A stretch of DNA of 64,000 nucleotides from an uncultured Sutterella sp. (GTDB lineage Bacteria; Pseudomonadota; Gammaproteobacteria; Burkholderiales; Burkholderiaceae_F), in NCBI GenBank assembly GCA_900543805.1, contig UQTE01000007.1, positions 33,125 through 97,124 on the forward strand, in the 5' to 3' direction. Under the pieces are notes generated by a model that was not told the DNA's origin, made no database searches, and worked only from the letters and a program-made list of their open reading frames with translations. The translations under genes and the position numbers were made by a program. This document shows, piece by piece, positions 9,148 through 16,498 of this stretch (positions are counted from its first letter, which is position 1; every line of letters starts with the position of its first letter).

Positions 9148-9786
9148 ATGAACATTTCCGCCGCACTCGCGGGTTTCGGCACGGGCGCCGGGCTCATCAT
9201 CGCCATCGGGGCGCAAAACGCCTTCGTGCTGCGTCAGGGCCTTCGCCGCGAATACGTAGGACTCGTGGTTCTCACCTGCATCTTCGGGGACGTCCTCTGC
9301 ATCACGCTCGGCGTCGCCGGGATGGGCGCGGCCGTCAAGGCGCATCCTTTGGTGCTTGAAATTTTCCGCTGGGGCGGCGCCGCGTTTCTCGCCTACTACG
9401 GGTGCCTCGCTCTCAACCGCGCGCGCAAAGGAGGCGAAGCGCTCGGCGTCCCGGGAAAGGACGGGGAGAATGTCGTCACGCCGGGACGTGTTTTGGCGGC
9501 CTGCCTTGCCTTCACGTTTCTGAACCCGCACGTCTACCTCGACACGGTCGTGATGCTCGGAAGCATCTCGACGCAATTCGCCGGCGCAGACCGCTGGGTC
9601 TTCGCGCTCGGCGCCTACTGCGCGAGCACCGTGTGGTTTACGGCTCTGGGCTACGGCGCAAAGCGTCTGCAGCCCTTCTTCCGAAAGCCCCGCTCATGGC
9701 AGCTCCTGGACCTCTTCATCGCAATCGTGATGTTCTCGATTGCGCTCACGCTCGTGATGAATCCGCTCATCGACATCGCCGGCTGA
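9148..9786 (+). CDS. argO: ArgO/LysE-type basic amino-acid exporter
   Basis: A 212-aa inner-membrane protein of the LysE family with the family opening GAQNAFVLRQGL near residue 22 and FTFLNPHVYLDTV in the middle. About six hydrophobic segments are visible. ArgO exports L-arginine (and the analogue canavanine); LysE homologues also export lysine. It lies divergent from the interrupted argP-type regulator at 8100-9011, the standard arrangement in proteobacteria, where ArgP activates argO. If the regulator really is broken, expression here may be low or under other control. Confidence 0.93.
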   Translation: MNISAALAGFGTGAGLIIAIGAQNAFVLRQGLRREYVGLVVLTCIFGDVLCITLGVAGMGAAVKAHPLVLEIFRWGGAAFLAYYGCLALNRARKGGEALGVPGKDGENVVTPGRVLAACLAFTFLNPHVYLDTVVMLGSISTQFAGADRWVFALGAYCASTVWFTALGYGAKRLQPFFRKPRSWQLLDLFIAIVMFSIALTLVMNPLIDIAG

Positions 9787-9801
9787 GCATCCGGCGATTC
9801 C

Positions 9802-10494
9802 TCAGAATACTGACCCACGAACCCCGTGCAGTCCCTCAACGGTAAGGCGCCAAACAACGTCCGGCCCCGTCATCCAGGCCGCCGTTTCAAAGGGCTCTTC
9901 GGGGCGCGGAAGAGCCCGTAGATTCGCCGCCAGATCTTCCGTCACGGGAATCGCCTCGTTCCCGACCCAAACCGTCGGGACGGGCGAAGCGCGCAGGCGT
10001 TGGGAAATCATCGAAAAGAGCCGATCGTCCTCCTCTGCATACGGAACGAAAATCACCGTCCCCGAAAAGACGTGAGACAGCGCAACGTTCCAGGCGATCT
10101 CGGCCGCGGCTTCGGCGGGATAGCGGTGGATGCCTCGGCTCAGCATCGAGAGGGCGATCGACTTAAGATCCCGTTCGAGCGCCAAATCCAGGGCCGAGCG
10201 GTAGGCGCTTTCCAATAGATCCGCCTCTCCGCGCCGTCCGCCCGTCCAGGCGGGCGCGACCGTATGGATGACGTACTTCGAGGGAAGACGAAAGCCCGGG
10301 GTGATTTTGCTCTTTCCGACTTCGCAACCGCCGAGATCGGCGCAGGCCCAGAGAAGCTCGCGCCCCGCCGCACGGTGAACGGCGCGGTCCACGCCGCCTC
10401 CGCCCAGAAGAGAACGGTTGGCGGAATTGACGACGGCGTCGACGGCGAGCGTCGTGATGTCGGCGCGCAGGACCCGGATGTTTTCGATGCGCAT
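9802..10494 (-). CDS. Macro-domain protein (ADP-ribose binding/hydrolase) with C-terminal extension
   Basis: A 230-aa protein; start ATG 10494 has AAGGAG 8 bases upstream. Residues about 1-170 are a macro domain: ADITTLAVDAVVNSAN (ligand strand and catalytic-type Asn), LLGGGGVDRAVHRAAG (phosphate loop), GFRLPSKYVIHTV and SMLSRGIHRYP in place of the usual S.GIYGYP loop. Such proteins bind or hydrolyse ADP-ribose or O-acetyl-ADP-ribose. The final ~60 residues (from about QRLRASPVPTVWVG) extend beyond a minimal macro domain and have no recognisable motif. It is convergent with argO, 15 bases away. The substrate is unknown. Confidence 0.87.
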   Translation of the reverse strand: MRIENIRVLRADITTLAVDAVVNSANRSLLGGGGVDRAVHRAAGRELLWACADLGGCEVGKSKITPGFRLPSKYVIHTVAPAWTGGRRGEADLLESAYRSALDLALERDLKSIALSMLSRGIHRYPAEAAAEIAWNVALSHVFSGTVIFVPYAEEDDRLFSMISQRLRASPVPTVWVGNEAIPVTEDLAANLRALPRPEEPFETAAWMTGPDVVWRLTVEGLHGVRGSVF

Positions 10495-10739
10495 GAGAGT
10501 CTCCTTTTCGTTCAATCCGTACATGATCGCAAGAAAGCGCGACAGACTTCGACGCATGCGGTCAAACGCTGCGCCGTTACAACGATCCATCCTCCCGACA
10601 GGACGGAAACAGTCTCGATGGAGATTCCATAAAAAACGCACCGACTCCGGCGCCTGCGAAGTAAAGCTCGTTGCGGGCGCCGTCATCGGTGCGAAAGGAA
10701 GGGAGCGGCGCTCCCCTCCACTCGGTTGCTTGGAAGAAA

Positions 10740-11849
10740 TCAGAGAAGTTCGAGAACGTTCTTGAGCGTTTCGACGCGGTTTTCGATCGTCGGGATCTGG
10801 AGGTTTTCCTTCGCGCTGTGGAAGCCCGAACCCGCGGGCGCAACGCCGTCGACGACGATCGTATAGGCCGCGATCTTGTTGGCGTCGGAGCCGCCGCCCG
10901 CGTCCACCCAGGTCGCATCGTAGCCGGCGCGTCGGGCGGCTTCGTTGACGATGTCGACGAGCGCCTTCGTGCGGTCGGTGTAAGGCATGGCGGGCGAGTC
11001 GGAAGCGATCTTGGCTTCGACCGTGATGCCGTCGCCCCAGTTCTTCTGAGCGAGTTCGCGGATGGACTTCTTCAGATATTCGCCGTCTTCGTCGCTCTTG
11101 AAGCGCGTGTCGATCTTGAGCGTACAGAGATCGGGCACCGTGTTGCAGACCGTGCCGCCGTGAACGACGCCGACCGTCACGCTCGTGCCTCGGCCTTCGA
11201 GGTCCTGGAGAGCGCTCAGGGCGATCGTGAGGTGGGCGGCGGCGAGAACGGCGGAGCGGCCGTCCTGCGGGGCGTTGCCGGCGTGGGCGGAGACGCCGTG
11301 AACGGCGATGTCCCAGACGGTGCGGCCCTTGCGGGAGCGAACGAAGCCGCCGTTGGCGCGGCCCGGTTCGCAGACGATCGCGTACTTGGCGGTCTTCGCC
11401 TGTTCGACGAGCCAGGCGCGCGAGCTGATCGAGCTCACTTCTTCGTCGGGGTTGTAGCAGACGAGAATGGCGAGGCGGTCAAGGTCTTCCTTGCGGGCGG
11501 CCTTGAGCGCGTGAAGAATGGCGATGACGCCCGCCTTGCAGTCGGCGCAGCCCGGACCCGTGACGCGGTCGCCTTCAATCTTGAAGGGACGTTCGGCGAC
11601 GGTGCCTTCGGGGAAGACCGTGTCGAGGTGGGCGTTGAACATGATGTCGTAGTGGTCGGCGCCGGGTTTGTTCGTGGCGCGAAGACCCTTGCCCGCCTTC
11701 GGGCCGAGGTCGACGAGTTCAGTCGCAAAGCCGAGTTCGTCGTAGTGACGCTTCATGATTTCGGCCACCTTGGTGACACCCTCGACCGTGGCGGAGCCGC
11801 AGTCGATGTTGACAACTTCTTCGAGGTCCTTGAGATAGGCTTCGAGCAT
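10740..11849 (-). CDS. M20-family metallopeptidase (glutamate carboxypeptidase-like)
   Basis: A 369-aa di-zinc peptidase of the M20 family, closest in pattern to carboxypeptidase G2-type enzymes. NAHLDTVFPEG carries metal ligand His74 and Asp76, GPGCADCKAG the bridging Asp103, NPDEE the catalytic and ligand Glu136/137, and GFHSAKENL near the C-terminus the last metal His. SVTVGVVHGGT and NTVPD mark the dimerisation domain. There is no signal peptide, so it is cytoplasmic. Start ATG 11849 is preferred for its GGAG 6 bases upstream; ATG 11861 is possible. It stands alone on the minus strand. Confidence 0.9.
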   Translation of the reverse strand: MLEAYLKDLEEVVNIDCGSATVEGVTKVAEIMKRHYDELGFATELVDLGPKAGKGLRATNKPGADHYDIMFNAHLDTVFPEGTVAERPFKIEGDRVTGPGCADCKAGVIAILHALKAARKEDLDRLAILVCYNPDEEVSSISSRAWLVEQAKTAKYAIVCEPGRANGGFVRSRKGRTVWDIAVHGVSAHAGNAPQDGRSAVLAAAHLTIALSALQDLEGRGTSVTVGVVHGGTVCNTVPDLCTLKIDTRFKSDEDGEYLKKSIRELAQKNWGDGITVEAKIASDSPAMPYTDRTKALVDIVNEAARRAGYDATWVDAGGGSDANKIAAYTIVVDGVAPAGSGFHSAKENLQIPTIENRVETLKNVLELL

Positions 11850-11991
11850 TCTTCTCTCCATGGAAAAAAGTCTTCGGGCGCCTCCGAAAAAGAATTTCGG
11901 AGAACGCTTCCGTTTCGGGTCGGAGAGTATTGTCGCCGATACGACCGCCTTCGGCATTGCACCAAGGTACTAGGGCCGGGAAAAGAAGCCC

Positions 11992-12627
11992 TCAGGGCAA
12001 AACGCCGATTTCGGCGAGGAAGTGGTGAATCTCCAGGGCCGAGCGCACTTCAAGCTTTTTGCAGGCGTTCGAGCGGTGGATCTTGACGGTGTGCTCTTGG
12101 ATGTCGAGGTCGATCGCGATCTGCTTGTTCATCTGATCGAGCGCCACGCGCCTGAGAATCTCCTTCTCGCGGTCGGTGAGTTTCTCGTACTTCTCCCGCA
12201 TGGCTTCGACGCGAATCGCATGCCGGCGCTCGGCGATGTTTCGCTCCGTCATCTTCTTGACCGCCTCGCGCAGTTTCGCGGGTTCGATCGGCTTTTCGCA
12301 GAAGTCGTCGGCGCCCAACTTCAGGGCCGAGACCGCCATTCCGACGTCTCCGTGTCCCGTGAGAAAAAGAATCGGCAGATCGATCCCGCGGCGAAGCATC
12401 TCCTGTTGGAGTTCGAGGCCGCTCATGCCGGGCATGCGCACGTCGAGCACCACGCAGCCGGGGTGACGCAGGTCGTCGCGGTCGAGAAAATCGCGCGCGC
12501 TCTCGTAGGTGACGGCGTTGAAGCCCGCTACGCGAAGCGTGAAGGAGGCCGAACGGCGGACGCTTTCTTCGTCGTCCACGATGCGAACGAGCGGCGGATA
12601 AAGGTCGGGAGACGGAGTCGGGGTCAT
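11992..12627 (-). CDS. FixJ/NarL-type two-component response regulator
   Basis: A 211-aa regulator. The receiver domain (1-125) has acidic pocket VDDEES, phospho-acceptor Asp62 (VVLDVRMPG), Thr in FLTGHGD and Lys in FCEKPIEP. The C-terminal LuxR-type helix-turn-helix (about 145-205) contains LTDREKEILRRVALDQ and HTVKIHRSNACKKL. The layout is that of FixJ/TtrR regulators, usually cotranscribed with a membrane sensor kinase. Here the kinase upstream (12650-12912) is only a stub, so this regulator has lost both its partner and probably its normal promoter. Start ATG 12627 is tentative; TTG 12645 is an alternative. Confidence 0.9.
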   Translation of the reverse strand: MTPTPSPDLYPPLVRIVDDEESVRRSASFTLRVAGFNAVTYESARDFLDRDDLRHPGCVVLDVRMPGMSGLELQQEMLRRGIDLPILFLTGHGDVGMAVSALKLGADDFCEKPIEPAKLREAVKKMTERNIAERRHAIRVEAMREKYEKLTDREKEILRRVALDQMNKQIAIDLDIQEHTVKIHRSNACKKLEVRSALEIHHFLAEIGVLP

Positions 12628-12649
12628 GAAGCGGTTCTCACTCAAGGGG

Positions 12650-12912
12650 TCAGTCGTCGTTCAGAGAGGTCGGTCCGGCGTCTCTGCGCTGTGCAAAGCT
12701 CAGGGCCGCGCAAAGGCCGTAGGGCTCGAGCCTGCGGAAAAGGAGCTTCGCCGCATGGCGCTCGGCGATGACGCGGCAGATCGAGAGCCCGAGTCCGAGG
12801 CCTTCGAGCTTGTCGCTCGATATCGGATGAGCGAGATTCTTGAAGTCTTCGTCGGAAATCGCCGCGCCGTTGTCGCGGATTTCGAGCACCCAGCGCGGAT
12901 CGTCCGAGAGGA
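12650..12912 (-). pseudogene. C-terminal remnant of sensor histidine kinase
   Basis: Only the end of a HATPase domain remains: the D-box WVLEIRDNGA, then GLGLGLSICRVIAERH (G2 box) and the last strands to the stop at 12650. The sensor region, the His-containing dimerisation domain and the N-box are missing. The kinase-like sequence stops at about 12,905-12,912, where it runs into an opposite-strand flavodoxin. The minus frame happens to stay open to 13417, but that extension is antisense to the flavodoxin. The stop is 22 bases before the response regulator start, as expected for a kinase-regulator operon. Confidence 0.85.
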
Positions 12913-13348
12913 CGCCGTCGCCGAAGAGGTGCACCGCATCGCGGGCGGGGACATCGTCCGTCTCGAAACGGTCGAGCCCTATCCCGAGTCGTACGACGCT
13001 ACGGTCGAGCGCTCGAAGAAGGAACGGGAAACGAACGCGCGCCCGGCCCTCAAGACCGCCCTGCCCGATCTCGACAAGTACGACACGATCGTCCTGGCGC
13101 ATGCGATCTGGAGCGGGCGCATGCCGATGCCCGTGCGCACCTTCCTTGACGCGGTCGATCTTTCGGGCAAACGCGTCGCACACGTGACGACCCACGGCGG
13201 AAGCGGTCTCGGTCGAAGTCACGACGAACTCGCCGAGCTCGAACCCGAGGCCGTGCTGCTCGAACCCCACGACGTCTACGGCTGGCACGGCGTGCGGGAT
13301 TTGGGGAGCGTCGGTGCGTGGTTGAAGCGCATCGGGCTTGCCCGATGA
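12910..13348 (+). pseudogene. Flavodoxin-family protein lacking its N-terminus
   Basis: The plus frame from about DAVAEEVHRIAGGDIVRLE to the stop at 13348 matches a one-domain flavodoxin: ETVEPYPESYD, NARPAL, LPDLDKYDTIVLAHAIW.GRMPMPV, DLSGKRVAHVTTHGGSGLGRS. The first strand and FMN-phosphate loop (roughly the first 20 residues) are absent. Upstream the frame is open but is antisense to the kinase remnant, so any product would lack the cofactor loop. The gene probably began at a start codon now deleted. FMN binding is expected to be lost. Confidence 0.8.
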
Positions 13349-13423
13349 GGTCTTCGGCAAACCGATGAGACGAAAAGGGCCGCATCCCCGAGGGAAAACG
13401 GCCCGTTGCGGCGTCAAGGCTGC

Positions 13424-14050
13424 TTATTTCTCGTCGAGACTCTCCCATTCGGGACGGTAGTACGGATCCTTGGGATCGAAGTTCGTGCCCAGGGACGCCA
13501 CGGCGTAGTCCAAGTGGGTCTCGGGATACTCAAAGTTCACCGTCCTCAAGTCAACGCCGTCCTTCTTCGCCTGAACAATCAGATCGCGCTTGTACATGAA
13601 GGAGTAGATGCCGCCGCAGTCTTCCCCCGGCGCCGCCCCGCGACGCTCCACAATTTCGTAATCGAAGTAGAGTTCGTCGTCTTCCCAGGATTCGACGGTC
13701 AGGGTGTGTACCCAGTCGTCGCCGAAGTCGTACACGTACTCGAGCGTTTTGGGGTAGTGCGGCAACACCGAGTCCAGCCGAATGGATTCCTCGTCGATGT
13801 GTTCGCCGCAGAAGAAGGAAATCATGTCATCTTGCGTCGGACCGATTTGGAAGGCCGGACGACTGAAGCGGACCCGTTTCGGTTGGAAAACGTGTAGATG
13901 ATGGCCTTCCCATTCGAATGCCGCCTGCAGAGCCTCGTGCAGCTGACCGAAACTCGCGCCTCCGACAATGCGGATCCGTCGCCAGACGGGAGGCTTGGTG
14001 ATGCCTTTGAGTTGGGCCTTGATCGTGAAAACGCCGTCTCGAGGGGCCAT
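13424..14050 (-). CDS. pRiA4b ORF-3 family protein (copy 1)
   Basis: A 208-aa protein of the pRiA4b ORF-3-like family, often annotated as plasmid or transposon-associated and of unknown function. Family features are KGITKPPVWRRIRIVG at about 14-29, FGQLHEALQAAFEWEGHHLHVF, then LPHYPKTLEYVYDFGDDW and the GAAPGEDCGG loop. Start ATG 14050 has GGAG 7 bases upstream. It follows a paralogue at 14197-14853 in the same orientation, 146 bases away. No transposase or plasmid gene lies next to either copy. Confidence 0.85.
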   Translation of the reverse strand: MAPRDGVFTIKAQLKGITKPPVWRRIRIVGGASFGQLHEALQAAFEWEGHHLHVFQPKRVRFSRPAFQIGPTQDDMISFFCGEHIDEESIRLDSVLPHYPKTLEYVYDFGDDWVHTLTVESWEDDELYFDYEIVERRGAAPGEDCGGIYSFMYKRDLIVQAKKDGVDLRTVNFEYPETHLDYAVASLGTNFDPKDPYYRPEWESLDEK

Positions 14051-14153
14051 GGTTTGTCTCCGAATTAGGGTGTTGAGGATCCAGGTGTAAGGGAATGTCG
14101 CCGTCGCTTCCATGCATTGGGCTGCGAGTCGAATCCTTTGGCGAATGGGACGA

Positions 14154-14185
14154 CTTACCGGGCCTTTGGAGGAAGGCCCGGTAAG
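14154..14185. repeat. 13-bp perfect hairpin between the two pRiA4b ORF-3 genes
   Basis: CTTACCGGGCCTT (14154-14166) pairs with AAGGCCCGGTAAG (14173-14185) across a 6-base loop, 11 bases past the stop of the upstream copy. There is no T-tract on either side, so it is not a standard intrinsic terminator. It may slow or stabilise the mRNA between the genes. Confidence 0.6.
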
Positions 14186-14196
14186 TATCCGAAGGC

Positions 14197-14853
14197 TTAG
14201 TCTTCGCTCTCCGGCTCCTTGATATCGCGGTACCAATCGGGGGCCCAGTTCGCATTCCGGGGATTGAAGTCCGGCCCCAAGACCGCCAAGGCGTAGTCGA
14301 GGTCGGTGCCCCGGGCGTACGGATCGCGGGATCGCAGATCCACACCCTCTTTCTTCGCCTTGGCAAGGCAATCGCGCAGTTCGCAGAAACGGTGCGGTCC
14401 GCCGCAGTCTTCGGGCGGCGCCGCGCCGAAGCGCTCGAGGATTTCGTATTTGGCGCCTCGAACGGGCTGCGCCCGCCAGGCTTCCAGAGTCAAACGGTGA
14501 TACCAGTCGTCACCGCAATCGTAGAGGTAGTCGAGTTGTCTCGGGTAATACGGCAACACCGCGTCGAGCCTTGTCTCGGCCTCGTCTTCGGGGACTTTGC
14601 CGTAAAAGTACTCCCACTCGGCGTCCTCCCCGTCGGCCGGTCCGATGATGGGGCCGCTGTGATCGCCGGGCTTGGCGTCGCCGTCGAGGAACAGGTGCAG
14701 GTGATAGTCCTGCCAACCGAAGGCTTCCTGGAGCGCCCGATGAAGATCGGCAAACGTGGCCGTGCCGTTGATGCGGACGCGGCGCCAGACGGGCGGATTC
14801 TTGATGTCGGCGAGCTGTACCTTAATGGTGAAGGCGCCCTGGAGACGAGTCAT
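14197..14853 (-). CDS. pRiA4b ORF-3 family protein (copy 2)
   Basis: A 218-aa homologue of the product of 13424-14050. It shares the N-terminal block (FTIKVQLADIKNPPVWRRVRI), the ALQEAFGWQDYHLHLF segment, LPYYPRQLDYLYDCGDDW and GAAPPEDCGG. Start ATG 14853 follows AGGA by 7 bases. The two copies are diverged paralogues rather than a fresh duplication. The role is unknown; the conserved GDDW and EDCGG motifs suggest a shared binding or catalytic surface, but nothing in the sequence shows which. Confidence 0.85.
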   Translation of the reverse strand: MTRLQGAFTIKVQLADIKNPPVWRRVRINGTATFADLHRALQEAFGWQDYHLHLFLDGDAKPGDHSGPIIGPADGEDAEWEYFYGKVPEDEAETRLDAVLPYYPRQLDYLYDCGDDWYHRLTLEAWRAQPVRGAKYEILERFGAAPPEDCGGPHRFCELRDCLAKAKKEGVDLRSRDPYARGTDLDYALAVLGPDFNPRNANWAPDWYRDIKEPESED

Positions 14854-15000
14854 GGGTTTTCCTCAAAACGCAATGGGGAACTCTCGTTGTAGGACTTCCT
14901 CGGGAGAGTCCGACAACGGACTTCCAAGCAGTGTACCGAACCGCCGACTCTCGCGCGGAAGAATTTGAGCCGCAAGGCCCCGCTGGACCAATTAAGAAGG

Positions 15001-15034
15001 AAAAAGGGGCGAAGCCCGAAGGCCGCGCCCCTTT
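15001..15034 (-). terminator. Intrinsic terminator of the amino-acid-binding protein gene
   Basis: AAAGGGGCG (15003-15011) pairs with CGCCCCTTT (15026-15034). On the minus strand the stem is followed by TTTTTCC. It lies 58 bases past the stop at 15092. Confidence 0.75.
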
Positions 15035-15091
15035 CCCGGACAAAGCACGCTCCGGCGGCCGGTCACGAAGGACCGTCCGTCGGTCGGATCG

Positions 15092-15904
15092 TCAACTGCC
15101 GAACCACTTGCGGTAGATCTTGTCGAACGACCCGTCCGCCTTCATGGCGTCGAGCGTCGAGTTGAGCTGCGCAAGAAGTTCGCCGTTCTGCTTGTTCACG
15201 GCAAAGCCGTACTGATCTTCGGAAAGAACGTAGGGCATCTCGGTGAGTCCCATCCCCTTCGACGACTTCTGAGCGAGGAAGTACTCGTTCACGGGTCGGT
15301 CGTTCACCATTGCGAAGCACCCGCCCTGACTCAATTCCATAAAGGCTTCGGCCGCGGAATTGAAGGTGCGGATGGTCGTGCCGGGAATGCGCTTCATGTA
15401 GACGGCGCCCGCGGACCCGATCTCGGCGCAGAGGCACTGGTTTTCCAGGCTTTCCGGACCGGTGATCTTGGGAGCGTTGGCCTTCGTCGTCATGATCGTG
15501 AGACCCGCGTCGTAGTAGGGTTTCGTAAAGTCGACCTTGGCCGCGCGTTCGGGCGTGATGGTCAGGGCCGAAACCGCCACGTCGACGGATTTCGCGAGAA
15601 GCGCGGGAACGAGCGCGTCCAGACCCAAGGAGACGATTTCGATTTCGCGGTCCATCCGCTTGCCGACCTCGCGGATGAGGTCCATGTCGAAACCTTCATA
15701 CCGACCGCTCTCGGTATCAAGATATTCAAAGGGCGGATAGGCCGTGAGCGATCCAACGCGAAACACCTTCTGGGCGGCGGGTCGGGTTTCGTCGACGGGT
15801 TTGGCGAACGCGTCCTGCGTTTCGGTGGAGAGGGACGCAAACAAGGAGCCGATGATGACGGCGGAGACGGCTGCGACGGCAGCAAACTTTTTGGTGTTAG
15901 CCAT
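15092..15904 (-). CDS. Periplasmic amino-acid-binding protein of an ABC transporter
   Basis: A 270-aa solute-binding protein of the SBP_bac_3 family (polar and basic amino acids). A signal peptide is visible at the N-terminus (AAVAAVSAVIIGSLFA, likely cleavage near DAFA). The mature part has the family order: FRVGSLTAYPPFEYLD, GFDMDLIREVGKRM, LLAKSVDVAVSALTITPERA, VDFTKPYYDAG, then FMELSQGGCFAMVNDRPV and DGSFDKIYRKWFG. No permease or ATPase gene lies beside it, so it is an orphan binding protein or its partners are elsewhere. The ribosome site is weak. Ligand is not determined. Confidence 0.9.
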   Translation of the reverse strand: MANTKKFAAVAAVSAVIIGSLFASLSTETQDAFAKPVDETRPAAQKVFRVGSLTAYPPFEYLDTESGRYEGFDMDLIREVGKRMDREIEIVSLGLDALVPALLAKSVDVAVSALTITPERAAKVDFTKPYYDAGLTIMTTKANAPKITGPESLENQCLCAEIGSAGAVYMKRIPGTTIRTFNSAAEAFMELSQGGCFAMVNDRPVNEYFLAQKSSKGMGLTEMPYVLSEDQYGFAVNKQNGELLAQLNSTLDAMKADGSFDKIYRKWFGS

Positions 15905-16498
15905 GATGAAGGGCCTCGATATAACGGGCGGATTGTGCAGCCTGTACTCGTCCCTCTAGGTATCGTTCACATGCTTTGCGGTCTCGACAAACGGAAACCG
16001 CGCCGCGGGGACTCTCATACAGCCGGACCCTCCTCGGGTGGCCGTTCCGTTCAGTGCCGGACACAAGCGGCCTCAAACGGAACTTTAAGTGCGGATTGTC
16101 TATGTACGGAGACGGGATCGTCCGTCTCCGGAAGGCTCGGTCGGGCGGAAGCACTTCCGAACTCCTTCCCTCGGCCGGGAGGCGACTCCCGTCCGGATCC
16201 TCAGCGCCTTCACGGGCGTTTCGGATGGATCCATCCTACTTCGGTTTTTGTGCGGCGCAACCGAAGAATCCCCTCTTTTTCGTGAAGAAAACGTCGTTTC
16301 TTGATTCTCATCAAAAATACCTTTCCAAACGTCGGAGCATCGGTCCGTAAGTTTGCCGTAAGCCTTTGCCGCAAAGCGACGGTTATCATAGAAATGTCGC
16401 CGGCGCGCCGAACATTGGGAGAACGGTGTGCGGCATCGCCCTACGGGGAGAAACGAACGGCCGGCGTCACAAAAAACACACGAACAAAGGGAGTCTTC
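15905..16498. other. 594-bp non-coding region between the binding protein and assT
   Basis: No convincing gene is seen. The region separates two divergent genes and holds a 9-bp perfect hairpin CGGAGACGG (16107-16115) / CCGTCTCCG (16122-16130) without a T-tract, and an FNR-type site at 16301-16314. It has more A/T near 16,260-16,350, as expected for promoters. Confidence 0.6.
16301..16314. promoter_or_regulatory. Consensus FNR/ANR-type binding site
   Basis: TTGATTCTCATCAA matches the FNR consensus TTGAT-N4-ATCAA at every defined base. It lies 185 bases before the assT start and 397 bases before the divergent binding-protein gene. No strong -10 box is placed at the classical distance on either strand, so which gene it controls is not settled. 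Confidence 0.6.

Noticed and set aside
12626..13417. Apparent novel fusion proteins on both strands at the kinase/flavodoxin joint
   Set aside because: On each strand half of the frame is antisense to the other gene's remnant, so the fusions are by-products of a deletion joint rather than designed proteins.
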